A DNA stretch of 64,000 bases from Lysinibacillus sphaericus OT4b.31 (GCF_000392615.1 NZ_KB933398.1:3757204-3821203); one strand, 5' to 3'. Shown: positions 8,363 through 17,222, counted from the stretch's first letter. Numbers and translations: made by a program. The notes: generated by a model from the letters alone, not told the origin.

Positions 8363-9934
8363 ATGGGAAGAAAAATTTGGGTGTTTGATACAACTTTACG
8401 TGATGGCGAGCAAGTACCGGGAGCAAAGCTGAACTTATACGAGAAAGTAGAGATTGCACAGCAACTCAAAAAATTAGGCGTCGATATTATCGAAGCTGGA
8501 TTCCCTGCTTCATCACAAGGTGACTTTGATGCTGTGAAAGCTGTCGCACAAAAAGTCGGTAACACGAATGATATTATGATTACTGCTTTAGCGCGTGCAG
8601 TACAGGCAGATATCGATGCTGTTTACAATGCTGTAAAATACGCCGAGAATCCAATGATTCATATGGTGCTTGGCACTTCTGACATTCATGTTGAAAAGAA
8701 ATTTAGTAAATCCAAAGAGCAAATTCTTCAAATTGGGGTGGACGCTGTAAAATATGCAAAAACACTGCTACCGCAAGTCCAATATTCTACAGAGGATGCA
8801 TCTCGCTCTGATTTTGAATACCTATGGAAAACAATAGAAGCTGTCATGAAAGCTGGCGCCACGATGATTAATGTGCCTGACACAGTTGGTTTTGCAGTGC
8901 CAGAGGAATTTGGCGCGATGATCTATAAACTAAACGACCGCATGAAAAATCTTAACAACCGTGTTCTGCTAAGTGTTCACTGTCACAATGACCTTGGTAT
9001 GGCAACAGCTAACACACTTGCAGCTATTAAAAATGGGGCTGACAAAGTTGAATGTACCATTAACGGTATTGGTGAACGCGCCGGTAACGCTGCACTAGAG
9101 GAAGTAGTGATGGCATTAAAAACGCGCAGTGCTGTCTACAATGCTGAAACACACATCAATACAAAAGAAATCATGAATACTTCACGTCTTGTATCTAGCT
9201 TTATGGGCTTAGATGTACAAGTGAACAAAGCGATTACTGGAGACAATGCCTTCGCCCATTCATCAGGTATTCACCAAGATGGCCTATTAAAATCACGTGA
9301 TGCCTACGAAATTGTACATCCTGAAGACGTAGGACTAGACGACATGGAGCTAGTTTTAACTGCACGTTCAGGTCGACATGCCGTGAAAAACGCCTTAGAA
9401 AAACTTGGATTTTCAAATCTTTCTACTGAAGAGTTCGAAGGTATCTTTGACGGCTTCTTAAAGCTAGCCGATGCCAAGAAAGAAGTATACGACCATGATT
9501 TATATGTAATTGTAGAAAGCTATTATGAAAAGCACGATGCAAATCACGCCAATGCTACTCATTATAGCAATCAATTCTTTGATTTCGCTGACCTACAAGT
9601 CGTCAGCAATGCAAGCTTCCCATCTGCAAGTGTGAAGATTCGTAAGGGCGACGAAGTATTTAAAGCTAGTGCAGTTGGGTCTGGCCCAATTGATGCGTTG
9701 TATTCGGCAATCGCAGAAATTACAAAAATTGATGTGAAGCTAGTGGAGTACAATATAAATAGTGTCTCTCGTGGAAAAGAAGCGCTTGGTAAAGTAAAAA
9801 TTACAATCGAACATGAAGGTGAGAAATATATCGCAAAAGCAGCGGATACAGATATTTTAAAAGCAAGTGCCCTTGCCTATGTTAATGCTATTAATAGCAT
9901 CGTTGTAGCGAAATTAACCCCTGTTATGAACTAG
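8363..9934 (+). CDS. leuA: 2-isopropylmalate synthase
   Basis: A 523-residue enzyme condensing acetyl-CoA with 2-oxoisovalerate, the first committed step of leucine synthesis. The N-terminal TIM barrel begins WVFDTTLRDGEQ (residues 6-17, catalytic Arg13 and metal-binding Asp14); the metal-binding HCHNDLGMA is near 204-212 and GIGERAGNAALEE near 234. SSGIHQDGLLK is in the linker region, and a C-terminal regulatory domain (about 400-515) should bind leucine. Full length argues against citramalate or homocitrate synthase. The ATG at 8363 follows AAAGGAG. The gene is alone behind the T-box; leuBCD and ilv genes are not adjacent. Confidence 0.92.
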   Translation: MGRKIWVFDTTLRDGEQVPGAKLNLYEKVEIAQQLKKLGVDIIEAGFPASSQGDFDAVKAVAQKVGNTNDIMITALARAVQADIDAVYNAVKYAENPMIHMVLGTSDIHVEKKFSKSKEQILQIGVDAVKYAKTLLPQVQYSTEDASRSDFEYLWKTIEAVMKAGATMINVPDTVGFAVPEEFGAMIYKLNDRMKNLNNRVLLSVHCHNDLGMATANTLAAIKNGADKVECTINGIGERAGNAALEEVVMALKTRSAVYNAETHINTKEIMNTSRLVSSFMGLDVQVNKAITGDNAFAHSSGIHQDGLLKSRDAYEIVHPEDVGLDDMELVLTARSGRHAVKNALEKLGFSNLSTEEFEGIFDGFLKLADAKKEVYDHDLYVIVESYYEKHDANHANATHYSNQFFDFADLQVVSNASFPSASVKIRKGDEVFKASAVGSGPIDALYSAIAEITKIDVKLVEYNINSVSRGKEALGKVKITIEHEGEKYIAKAADTDILKASALAYVNAINSIVVAKLTPVMN

Positions 9935-9992
9935 GTAATTTTTGAGCAATTTAAGCGAACTGGCTCAACAACATTATTGATATTCATGGAAA

Positions 9993-10028
9993 AGCAGTAT
10001 GACGAGGAAAAAAGTCATACTGCTTTTG
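9993..10028 (+). terminator. Terminator of leuA
   Basis: Stem AGCAGTATGAC (9993-10003) and GTCATACTGCT (10014-10024) followed by TTTTGTT. It sits between convergent leuA and metG and could act weakly in both directions. Confidence 0.85.
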
Positions 10029-10032
10029 TTAT

Positions 10033-11667
10033 TTATTGACTGTCATTTACTAATTTTTGATATTCTTCTTCAATCAAGTCAACATCAAGACGCTCAAACA
10101 GCGGCGTCACCTCTCCAATGACTGATGGCAGTGCCACTTGCTCATGCCACATCATTTCCTTTACACCTAACATATCTCGAATTTGTCCAGCTGAAAACGG
10201 TAGAAAAGGCTGCAGTAGCTGACTAAGATTGGCGATAATATAGACGCACGTTACAAGTGTTTGATTTCCTGCCTCAACGTCATTCTTCACTTGCAACCAT
10301 GGCTGTCGTTCATCAAAATAGCGATTTGCTGCACGAACGTATTCAAAAATAGCTTCTAAAGCCTGCTTAAAATGCCCCGCTTCAATACTAATACCGGCTT
10401 CACTAAACAAGCGAATCGTCTGCTTCCTTACATCTCCATCCACCTCAGCCTGTGGGACTTGGCTGGCAAATGACTTTTCTAAAAATTTCAATGTACGATT
10501 GACAAAATTACCGTAAGCGCCAAGTAGTTCACTGTTATGACTATAGATAAATTCGCGCCAAGAAAAATCAGTATCGCGATTCTCTGGGGCATTCATCGTT
10601 AGAAAATAGCGAATGGAGTCCGCATTATAGCGACTTAATATATAAGGAACCCATACAGCCCAATTTTGGCTGGTCGATAGTTTTCGCTTCTCTAATGTCA
10701 AATATTCGTTCGAAACAATATGTGTTGGTAATGCCTTCGCTCCAATGCCCATTAAAATGGCGGGCCAAATAACTGTATGGAAAGGGATATTATCCTTGCC
10801 ATGTATATAGTACGAGATTGTGTCTTCATTCCATAGTTCCTCGATGGCCACATCGTGCTGTTTAGCCCATTCGATACTTGCGGTTAAATAGCCAGCCACA
10901 GCTTCAATCCACACGTAAATCTTTTTGCCCTCAAAGCCTGGCACTGGTACATTTACACCATTCGGTAAATCTCTTGTTACTGCACGATCAGGCACACCTT
11001 CGCCCAAATAACGCTCTGTTAAACCTAACGCATTATCGCGCCAACGTTTCTCTGCCTTTGCATCAGCTAAATAAGTCTCAAGCCTTCCCTGAAATTGACT
11101 GAATGTAAAATAAAAATGTTCTGTCTCTCGAATCACTGGCTCATTCCCACATATTTTACAGCGCTTATCAATTAAATCAAGCGGATCTAAAATTTCCGAA
11201 CAATTATCGCACTGGTCTCCACGCGCCTTCGCACCACAGTTCGGACAAATCCCTTCCACAAAACGATCAGGTAAAAACTGCTTATCCGTTTCACAATACG
11301 CCTGTTCAATCTTCTTTTTATATAAATAATTATTTGCTAAAAGCTGTAGAAAAATGGTCTGCACTGATTCGTGGTGGTGCTGAGCATCTGTTCTTGTATA
11401 CATATCATACGTAAATCCTAACTCCTGAAAACATTGTGTAAATTCATCATGATATCTATTGGCAATGGCCTCTGTTGTGGTGTTTTCCTGTGTAGCTCGA
11501 ATTGAAATCGGTGTACCATTACAGTCACTACCTGAAACATATAAAACTTTCTCACCTTTTTGTCGGTAATATCTAGCCAAAATATCACCTGGTAATAATG
11601 CGGCGATATGACCTAAATGCAACGAACCATTCGCATATGGCCAAGCGCCTCCAATAATAATCGTCAT
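10033..11667 (-). CDS. metG: Methionyl-tRNA synthetase, second type without C-terminal tRNA-binding domain
   Basis: A 544-residue class I synthetase charging tRNA-Met. The HIGH motif is HLGH at residues 17-20. A connective zinc region with CPNC, CDNC and CKIC pairs lies at about 139-175, giving a two-zinc-knuckle MetRS type. The KMSKS loop reads KLSTS at about 329-333. The anticodon-binding helical domain follows and the chain ends without the EMAP-like tRNA-binding domain of the usual 650-residue Bacillus enzyme. Together with its own Met-type T-box this suggests a second, inducible MetRS. Altered MetRS copies are known to give resistance to MetRS inhibitors; whether this one does is inference. 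Confidence 0.9.
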   Translation of the reverse strand: MTIIIGGAWPYANGSLHLGHIAALLPGDILARYYRQKGEKVLYVSGSDCNGTPISIRATQENTTTEAIANRYHDEFTQCFQELGFTYDMYTRTDAQHHHESVQTIFLQLLANNYLYKKKIEQAYCETDKQFLPDRFVEGICPNCGAKARGDQCDNCSEILDPLDLIDKRCKICGNEPVIRETEHFYFTFSQFQGRLETYLADAKAEKRWRDNALGLTERYLGEGVPDRAVTRDLPNGVNVPVPGFEGKKIYVWIEAVAGYLTASIEWAKQHDVAIEELWNEDTISYYIHGKDNIPFHTVIWPAILMGIGAKALPTHIVSNEYLTLEKRKLSTSQNWAVWVPYILSRYNADSIRYFLTMNAPENRDTDFSWREFIYSHNSELLGAYGNFVNRTLKFLEKSFASQVPQAEVDGDVRKQTIRLFSEAGISIEAGHFKQALEAIFEYVRAANRYFDERQPWLQVKNDVEAGNQTLVTCVYIIANLSQLLQPFLPFSAGQIRDMLGVKEMMWHEQVALPSVIGEVTPLFERLDVDLIEEEYQKLVNDSQ

Positions 11668-11768
11668 CCTAAGTTGCTCCCCTCGAAAATGTCTATCAAA
11701 TTCACCTTGGCGTATCTGGTGTATTGCTCTGGCGCAAATAACATCTGAAACGGCCGCAAAATAAAGAT

Positions 11769-12020
11769 AAAAAAAACGCCCTAATCATTACTGATTAGGA
11801 CGAGTATACCCGTGTTACCACCTATATTTACAAATAGCTCAAACTATTTGCCTCAATCAGTACGTCCACATATGAGAGATACTGCTGCTGTTGTAACGAG
11901 TACCATCTCGTCGTAGCCTACTTGCCAAAGCTTTCGGTACGAAGCTCAAAGGTCATTTTCAAAAGGGTTCATTTACCTCATTTCCACCAGCAGAGGCTCT
12001 CTATTAAATGCTTGTCCAAT
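11769..12020 (-). promoter_or_regulatory. T-box: Methionine-type T-box riboswitch of metG
   Basis: On the minus strand the core AGGTGGTAACACGGG (11809-11823) is followed by a terminator, CGTCCTAATCA pairing with TGATTAGGGCG (11777-11802), and a T run. The stem I 5' part, AGAGAGCC with GGTGGAAATGAGG, is near 11970-12005. TTGAAAATGACC in the specifier position gives ATG at 11954-11956, matching a MetRS gene. The terminator ends about 100 bases before metG. Confidence 0.9.
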
Positions 12021-12058
12021 TTACTTTTCCTTCTCAACGCTTTTCTTAGATTGGCACC

Positions 12059-12087
12059 ATTTTACTCTTTTCCCTCAAAATTTGCAA
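12059..12087 (-). promoter_or_regulatory. Promoter of the metG leader
   Basis: On the minus strand TTGCAA (12082-12087) and TAAAAT (12059-12064) are 17 bases apart, giving a start close to 12052, upstream of stem I of the T-box. Confidence 0.7.
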
Positions 12088-12164
12088 TGCAAACATTTGG
12101 AGTTGAAAACGCTAAATGTCGATAAATGAGTAAAAGTTGTGGATAAACCGACGAAATTTCTCGA

Positions 12165-12294
12165 TAAAGTGAAACTTCAATCAGTGCCCACTGATTGTTA
12201 GTTGAACCAATCGGGCTTTTACATTCCGTTGATCGACCGCCTCGTTACTTTGCATTTGAGGTGGGCGGCTTACTGACCGTTAATGCGGGATAAA
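12165..12294. repeat. Dispersed repeat R1, copy B
   Basis: Begins TAAAGTGAAACTTCAATCAG and ends TTAATGCGGGATAAA. A first hairpin is CAATCAGTG with CACTGATTG; a second part has CCGCCTC pairing imperfectly with GAGGTGGGCGG. Shares GTTAGTTGAACCAATCGGGC with copies C and D except for single changes. Confidence 0.85.
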
Positions 12295-12354
12295 TATAAA
12301 AAGTTGGGCGATAAATTTTAAAATGTTAGAGATAAATGCTAAAGGTTTTTAAAA

Positions 12355-12999
12355 TTAGTTTAGTACGGTTAGCAGTTCCTTTAGATCATCAATGACAACA
12401 TCCGCTTCTTGTAATTCACTTTCCTGTGCAAAATCAAAGCGTACACCAATTGAAAGAAGGTGATTATCTTGAGCCGCTTGAATATCAGAGACACGATCAC
12501 CGACAACTGCTCCATGTTGAATGTTATTTTCTTCAATTACTGTACGAACCAAATCTGATTTGTGACCACTTGAGATGGACTGAATACTATAGATATTTTT
12601 GAAAAAGCGTGTTAACTGATAAGTTTCAACAATGGCTTGCAAATACTCGATTTGACCATTACTTGCTATGTATAAATTATAGGTTTCTGCTAGAGTCGTT
12701 AGGGTTTGCTCTGTATTCGGATACAATGCGCCTCTACCCTGCTGTATCTGTTCGATAAGTTTTGCATGGAATATAGTATTACTGTCTTCACGAACTTCCA
12801 AGGAGTGCTCTGGACATAATGTTTCCCATACGACAGGTAAAGGAACACCCATAATTTCACGATACTTTTCAATTGGTGTATCCTCTTGCCATAAGCCCTT
12901 TGCACGCAGTACATCAAAAGTCGATGTAAGGGCTGGCTCCAAAATAAGATTGGTTTGAAATAAAGTGCCATCCATATCAAAAATAATTGCATTTTTCAT
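12355..12999 (-). CDS. HAD-superfamily hydrolase (subfamily IA)
   Basis: A 214-residue cytoplasmic HAD phosphatase starting MKNAIIFDMDGTLF, so the catalytic aspartates are Asp8 and Asp10. Motif II lies in LYIASNGQ, the lysine in SGHKSDLV and motif IV in VVGDRVSDIQAA. A helical cap follows motif I (about 20-85). Related enzymes act on phosphoglycolate, phosphosugars or nucleotides; the substrate is not predictable. The ATG at 12999 follows AAGGAG at good spacing, so the longer frame to 13080 is not needed. Alone between repeat R1 copy B and fosB. Confidence 0.85.
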   Translation of the reverse strand: MKNAIIFDMDGTLFQTNLILEPALTSTFDVLRAKGLWQEDTPIEKYREIMGVPLPVVWETLCPEHSLEVREDSNTIFHAKLIEQIQQGRGALYPNTEQTLTTLAETYNLYIASNGQIEYLQAIVETYQLTRFFKNIYSIQSISSGHKSDLVRTVIEENNIQHGAVVGDRVSDIQAAQDNHLLSIGVRFDFAQESELQEADVVIDDLKELLTVLN

Positions 13000-13121
13000 A
13001 AAGTTGCTCCTTCCTATGAACCTTAAATCTAAGAATATAACGTTGCTACTTTCGTTAAGGTTCATTTCATGTTTTTCCACAGTTTCAAACAGTTGTCACC
13101 AATCCTTCTTTGAATATGTTG

Positions 13122-13157
13122 CAAAAAATAAGCGTCTCAAAAGTTAGAGACACTTAC
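13122..13157 (-). terminator. Terminator of fosB
   Basis: AAGCGTCTC (13131-13138 region) pairs with GAGACACTT (from 13147) with one mismatch; the minus-strand side continues TATTTTTT. Its central 18 bases equal those of the terminator at 4295-4312. Confidence 0.8.
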
Positions 13158-13166
13158 TTGTTACTA

Positions 13167-13589
13167 TTAATCAAAAAACTCCATATGCACTTTTTCTTTT
13201 TTATAGTATTGTAATCTATCCTGTAAAGTACCTGTATGAAATTCAAACTTATGACCATCTGGATCCGTAAAGTAAATGGATTTTTCATCCCTCACATCTC
13301 GCTGTCTACCTTCTAAAATATTGACATTATAATGCATTAGTTTCTCATACATTTTATCGAAATCTTCTTCAAGAATTGAAAATGCAATATGTGTATAGGA
13401 TTGATGAATCTCATTGCGCGGGATATCCTTCTCTACATTTAAAGCAAGCCACAGTCCATTCAGATCGAAATAAGCTGTGTTGCTACCTTTCACTAATAAT
13501 TTTGCATCGAAGACGTTTTTATAGAATGCTATGGAATTACCTAAATTAGAAACTGAAAATAAAAAATGATTGATGTTTTGTATCGTCAC
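13167..13589 (-). CDS. fosB: Metallothiol transferase FosB (fosfomycin resistance)
   Basis: A 140-residue VOC-fold enzyme that opens the fosfomycin epoxide with bacillithiol (or cysteine) using a divalent metal. His8, His67 (in SYTHIAF) and Glu116 (in [12 protein letters not shown]) occupy the metal-ligand positions of FosB. The segments [29 protein letters not shown] and LQDRLQYYK match the Bacillus family closely. Length is normal. Start is GTG at 13589 with AAGGAGTG seven bases before. Stands alone with its own terminator. bstA at 24 kb is another bacillithiol enzyme in the window. Confidence 0.95.
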   Translation of the reverse strand: MTIQNINHFLFSVSNLGNSIAFYKNVFDAKLLVKGSNTAYFDLNGLWLALNVEKDIPRNEIHQSYTHIAFSILEEDFDKMYEKLMHYNVNILEGRQRDVRDEKSIYFTDPDGHKFEFHTGTLQDRLQYYKKEKVHMEFFD

Positions 13590-13698
13590 GCACGGTCACT
13601 CCTTACCTATTCCTCTATAACTATGAACATACGCATCCTTTGTTCATGCAACATTCCTTATTAAAAAGTAGAACACAAATATCTTTGTTCCGTCATGC

Positions 13699-14772
13699 TT
13701 ATTTCTTTTTTCCTTTCTTCAATCCTTTGGAAATTTTCTTCCATTTCCGCTGTTCGTTTAATCTTGCCTGTGTATTGGTTTTACGTTCCATAAATGCGAG
13801 TTCCCTCTGTAACTTGAAGTAGCTTTGTAAACGTGAGCTTTCAAGTGCCCCATCTATGATCGCTTGCTGAACTGCACAACCTGGCTCCTCTTGATGCATG
13901 CAATCTCGATAGTGACAAGCAGCAGATAGTTCTTCAATATCTTTAAAACTGGCAGAAAGACTATCTCCCTGATCCCATAATTGCAGCTCACGCATTCCTG
14001 GCGTATCAATTAAACAACCTCCATTTGGGAGTACAATTAACTCACGATGTGTCGTCGTATGGCGGCCTTTAGCATCGTCCTCGCGAATATCCGAAACTTT
14101 CATGAGTGTTTCGCCACTGAGTGCATTTGTCAATGTAGACTTCCCGGCCCCTGAAGAACCAAGTAATGCACCCGTTATCCCCTCAGTAAAAAGAGCACGA
14201 ATATCTGATAAGCCTTCCCCAGATAAAGCACTTGTCACAAAAATATCTACACCAAATGCGATAGCTTCGACCTCACGTAACATAATCTCGACGTCTTCAC
14301 ATAAGTCTGCCTTTGTCAGTACAATAATTGGCTTGGCGCCTGAGTCCCAGGCTGCTACTAAATAACGTTCTAAACGACGTAGATTAAAATCAGCATTTAA
14401 GCTCATTACAAGGAGTACAACATCGACATTTGAAGCTACAATTTGCTCCGTTATTTCTCGACCTGCAACCTTACGTGAAAAAACTGATTTTCGTTCAAAT
14501 AGTTTATGAATAATTGCCTTTTCTTCGCCAGCCATTTTCTCGACCAACACCCAATCTCCAACAGCTGGGAAGTCTTCTCGTGCTAGAGAAGTATATGCGA
14601 AATGCCCAGCAATCGTTGCTAGCCACTCTCCTTCTTCTGTCAATACACGATATGAGTGTTTATGCTCTAAAGTCACTCGCGCCGGGATACAGTTGGCTAA
14701 TTTCGACTCCTCTTTAAACGTCGTCATTTGCTCTTCAAAATATGTTGAAAATCCTAAAGTTGTTAAATTCAA
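13699..14772 (-). CDS. rsgA: RsgA-family ribosome-associated GTPase (paralogue)
   Basis: A 357-residue circularly permuted GTPase. An N-terminal OB-like domain is followed by G4 (LTKADL, about 152), then G1 (LGSSGAGKSTL, about 201) and G3 (DTPGM, about 256). A zinc-binding region CHYRDCMHQEEPGC is at about 284-297, and the C-terminal tail is very basic (KKISKGLKKGKKK). RsgA assists late 30S assembly. The usual housekeeping copy in Bacilli lies beside prkC/prpC; here no such genes are present, and the protein is longer, so I read it as a second copy. Its upstream region has an upstream ORF and a terminator (see the entries at 14881-15132), so its expression is probably conditional. Confidence 0.9.
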   Translation of the reverse strand: MNLTTLGFSTYFEEQMTTFKEESKLANCIPARVTLEHKHSYRVLTEEGEWLATIAGHFAYTSLAREDFPAVGDWVLVEKMAGEEKAIIHKLFERKSVFSRKVAGREITEQIVASNVDVVLLVMSLNADFNLRRLERYLVAAWDSGAKPIIVLTKADLCEDVEIMLREVEAIAFGVDIFVTSALSGEGLSDIRALFTEGITGALLGSSGAGKSTLTNALSGETLMKVSDIREDDAKGRHTTTHRELIVLPNGGCLIDTPGMRELQLWDQGDSLSASFKDIEELSAACHYRDCMHQEEPGCAVQQAIIDGALESSRLQSYFKLQRELAFMERKTNTQARLNEQRKWKKISKGLKKGKKK

Positions 14773-14880
14773 TTCGTTTTCCTCCTGATATATGCATGTT
14801 ATTTACGCTTCAGCATATTTGTGCACAAAACATCTATGCACTCACCGAAACTTTATCTTTATGCAGCATTTGATTTGCTG

Positions 14881-14926
14881 AAAAAATAAAAAACCTTGTA
14901 ACTGCAATTCGGCAGTTACAAGGTTT
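14881..14926 (-). terminator. Leader terminator upstream of the rsgA paralogue
   Basis: A 15-bp perfect stem, AAACCTTGTAACTGC with GCAGTTACAAGGTTT (14891-14905 and 14912-14926), six-base loop, then TTTTATTTTTT on the minus strand. It ends about 110 bases before the rsgA start codon and no gene end lies upstream, so it is a leader attenuator rather than a gene-end terminator. Confidence 0.85.
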
Positions 14927-14996
14927 CACAGCACGTTCAAGAGAATGTACAAGTAGCCTTATTTATGTAGAAGTTTAACTAGCTACTGAACAAGGT

Positions 14997-15071
14997 CTAA
15001 CATGTATATTTTAGGCGTGTGAAATTGAACAAACCGAATTGCAATTCGCTAAAAACAGATCTATTCATCAT
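14997..15071 (-). CDS. Leader peptide (upstream ORF) of the rsgA paralogue, 24 codons
   Basis: Minus-strand ORF beginning MMNRSVFSELQFGLFNF and ending in cysteine before TAG. The ribosome site AGGTGA (15078-15083) is six bases before the first ATG, and the ATG is about 26 bases after the predicted transcription start. It ends 71 bases before the terminator hairpin. The codons for Gln-Phe-Gly lie in a 10-base stretch (15034-15043) complementary to the loop and upper stem of the terminator. Layout and size resemble leader peptides that control antibiotic-inducible resistance genes. Peptide function is inferred from layout only; no homologue is known to me. Confidence 0.6.
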   Translation of the reverse strand: MMNRSVFSELQFGLFNFTRLKYTC

Positions 15072-15103
15072 GTCACATCACCTACTTCCATTTATTTGTT
15101 TCC

Positions 15104-15132
15104 AATATATCTAAATTTTGCGAAATTGTCAA
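15104..15132 (-). promoter_or_regulatory. Promoter of the rsgA leader RNA
   Basis: On the minus strand TTGACA (15127-15132), 17-base spacer, TATATT (15104-15109). Near-consensus; start expected around 15097, giving a leader of about 325 bases. Confidence 0.85.
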
Positions 15133-15209
15133 TTCCAAATTATCAAGCATGTAACCACTCCCCCCATGCATACAATGACTAAGACCACTTTTGCAAAGGA
15201 GATGTTGAA

Positions 15210-16292
15210 TTGTCGAAAATCGTTTCTATCAGTACATATCAACCACCTTACACATTACATCAAGCAAATGCTGAGGAGCTAACGAAAGAGCTTTTTCATA
15301 AAAAAGTCGCACGTTTAGAACGCTACTTAAAAGTCTTTGAAAGCGGTGGTATTGAGACACGCCATTTCTGTGTACCTGCCGAATGGCATCGTACCGAGCA
15401 TACTTTTGAAGAACGTAACAACTTATATATTGAGTTGGCAACAGCATACAGCGTTGACGTCATACAAGCCTGTTTACAAAACGAAGCGTTCTTAGCAACA
15501 CCGATTTGTCCTGAGGAAATCGATGCCATTATTTTTGTTAGTAGTACGGGCATTTCAACACCAAGTATTGATGCTCGAGTTATGAACCAACTTGCCTTTT
15601 CAGACAGACTAAAACGCATGCCACTTTGGGGACTTGGTTGTGCTGGTGGAGCAGCTGGTGTCAGTCGTGCCTATGATTTCTGTAAAGCACACCCTCAAGC
15701 AAAGGTACTTGTTGTTTGTGTCGAACTTTGCAGCTTAACCTTTCAACCAAACGACTTTTCAAAGAGTAATTTAATAGGTGCCTCTCTCTTTGCCGATGGT
15801 GCAGCATGTATTCTCGTTTGTGGAGATGACGTCACAATACCTACAAGAAAGCCGTCACCTTCCATACTCACAACTGGCTCTAAATGGATGCCAGATTCTG
15901 AAGATGTAATGGGCTGGAATATTAAAAACAATGGACTTCATGTCATTTTCCAGAAAAGTATCCCTGCTATTATTACGAACTGGCTTGGTCCATTTATTGA
16001 GCAATTCTTAGTAGAACAAGAGCTATACAGTGAACAGCTTGATCATTTCATTGCTCATCCTGGAGGTAAAAAAGTGCTGAAGGCCTATGAGGATGCATTG
16101 TATCTTGCGGAACAAAAAACCGACATTTCTCGGGAAATATTAAGACGTCATGGAAATATGTCATCCCCTACAGTGTTATATGTATTAGAGCAGTTTATGT
16201 TAAAAGAAGGTCAAGTAGATGATGTTGGTTTGCTCGTCGCTCTCGGTCCCGGCTTCTGTGCGGAAGCTGTATTACTTAAATGGAGGGAGTAG
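15210..16292 (+). CDS. bcsA: Type III polyketide synthase (chalcone synthase-like)
   Basis: A 360-residue homodimeric ketosynthase of the chalcone/stilbene synthase family, as in Bacillus BcsA/BpsA, which makes alkylpyrones from fatty acyl-CoA and malonyl-CoA. The catalytic triad is visible: Cys144 in WGLGCAGGAAG, His283 in IAHPGGKK and Asn316 in RRHGNMSSPT. Family length is normal. Start is TTG at 15210 with AAAGGAGA before it. The methyltransferase gene begins one base after the stop, so the two form an operon; in B. subtilis the partner methylates the pyrone. The exact product is inference. Confidence 0.92.
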   Translation: MSKIVSISTYQPPYTLHQANAEELTKELFHKKVARLERYLKVFESGGIETRHFCVPAEWHRTEHTFEERNNLYIELATAYSVDVIQACLQNEAFLATPICPEEIDAIIFVSSTGISTPSIDARVMNQLAFSDRLKRMPLWGLGCAGGAAGVSRAYDFCKAHPQAKVLVVCVELCSLTFQPNDFSKSNLIGASLFADGAACILVCGDDVTIPTRKPSPSILTTGSKWMPDSEDVMGWNIKNNGLHVIFQKSIPAIITNWLGPFIEQFLVEQELYSEQLDHFIAHPGGKKVLKAYEDALYLAEQKTDISREILRRHGNMSSPTVLYVLEQFMLKEGQVDDVGLLVALGPGFCAEAVLLKWRE

Positions 16293-16293
16293 C

Positions 16294-16836
16294 ATGTTTT
16301 TTTATATTATCTTGATTCTTGTCATTCTACAAAGATTGACAGAAGTCTCTATAGCGAAACGTAATGAAAAGTGGATGCTTTCGCAAGGGGCGTATGAAGT
16401 AGGAATAACGCATTATCCCTACATGGTAGCCATGCATTTCAGCTTTTTTCTATTTTTAATAACCGAAGGGAGCACCAATAACAATGGTCTTTCGCCCTTA
16501 TTCCCTTTATTCTTTTTACTATTTATTGCGGTGCAAGCACTACGTATCTGGTGTATCCATTCACTAGGACCTTTTTGGAATACAAAAATTATCATATTGC
16601 CTGGTGCGGAAGTAGTGCGAAAAGGACCATATACATTTATGCGTCACCCTAATTATGCAGTTGTTTGCTTGGAAATTCTTTTACTACCTTTAATGTTTCA
16701 AGCTTACTTCACAGCATTTTGCTTTACACTTTTAAATATTACAATGCTTTCTGTACGCATTCCCATTGAGGAAAAGGCATTGCGTGAAGCAACAAACTAT
16801 AACAAAATATTTAAAAAGGAACTACCTCAAAAGTAA
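16294..16836 (+). CDS. bpsB: Isoprenylcysteine carboxyl methyltransferase-family membrane enzyme
   Basis: A 180-residue membrane protein of the ICMT/YpbQ family, with about four hydrophobic helices and the SAM-binding C-terminal signature GPYTFMRHPNYAVVCLEIL (about 114-132), then IPIEEKALREA. It starts at the ATG one base after the polyketide synthase stop, with GGAGG overlapping that gene's end. In B. subtilis the equivalent enzyme O-methylates alkylpyrones made by BpsA; the same role is inferred from the operon. A strong terminator overlaps its last codons. Confidence 0.85.
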   Translation: MFFYIILILVILQRLTEVSIAKRNEKWMLSQGAYEVGITHYPYMVAMHFSFFLFLITEGSTNNNGLSPLFPLFFLLFIAVQALRIWCIHSLGPFWNTKIIILPGAEVVRKGPYTFMRHPNYAVVCLEILLLPLMFQAYFTAFCFTLLNITMLSVRIPIEEKALREATNYNKIFKKELPQK

Positions 16837-16857
16837 TTTGAGGTAGTTCCTTTTTAA
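16818..16857 (+). terminator. Terminator of the polyketide operon
   Basis: GGAACTACCTCAA (16818-16830) pairs with TTGAGGTAGTTCC (16838-16850), followed by five T. The 5' arm lies inside the end of the coding sequence. Confidence 0.9.
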
Positions 16858-16878
16858 AATAGAAATATCTATATGAAA

Positions 16879-17006
16879 CCGTTGATTTCCGCTACGACGG
16901 ACGCTTTTTCGAGGGCATGGCATCAGTCTCCTCGTCGCTACGCTTCTGCGGGGACTTTTCGCTCATGCTATTCCCGCAGAAGTCGCCGCCTGCGCTCCAA
17001 TCAACG
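16879..17006. repeat. Dispersed GC-rich repeat R2, copy 1
   Basis: Begins CCGTTGATTTCCGCTACG and ends CGCTCCAATCAACG; the ends form an inverted repeat. Internal segments CTCGTCGCTACGC and GCAGAAGTCGCCGCCTGCGC are shared with copy 2. Much richer in G+C than its surroundings. Similar palindromic intergenic elements are widespread in Bacillaceae. Confidence 0.85.
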
Positions 17007-17098
17007 AGTGTAAGTCTATAAATGATTGAGATGATGGATAGGAGGACGAACAACTGCTTTTTTTTAACTTTATCTATTCATTAGTAGCATCTCATGCC

Positions 17099-17222
17099 CC
17101 GTTGATTTCCGCTACGGCGTACGTTTTTCGCGGGCGTGGCTTCAATCTTCTCGTCGCTACGCTCCTGCGGGGCCTTTAGCTCATGTATGCCCGCAGAAGT
17201 CGCCGCCTGCGCTCCAATCAAC
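17099..17222. repeat. Dispersed GC-rich repeat R2, copy 2
   Basis: Direct repeat of copy 1 after a 92-base AT-rich gap, differing by scattered substitutions. Ends CTCCAATCAAC and abuts the transposase remnant. Confidence 0.85.

Noticed and set aside
11922-12125. Plus-strand frame across the metG leader
   Set aside because: Opposite a Met T-box leader; no ribosome site and no homology.
15210-16836. Polyketide operon as a larger natural-product cluster
   Set aside because: Only two genes, synthase and methyltransferase; flanking genes belong to other systems.
16879-17222. Two R2 copies considered as a CRISPR array or IS ends
   Set aside because: Only two diverged units of about 125 bp with one 92-base gap; no short spacers and no target duplication seen.
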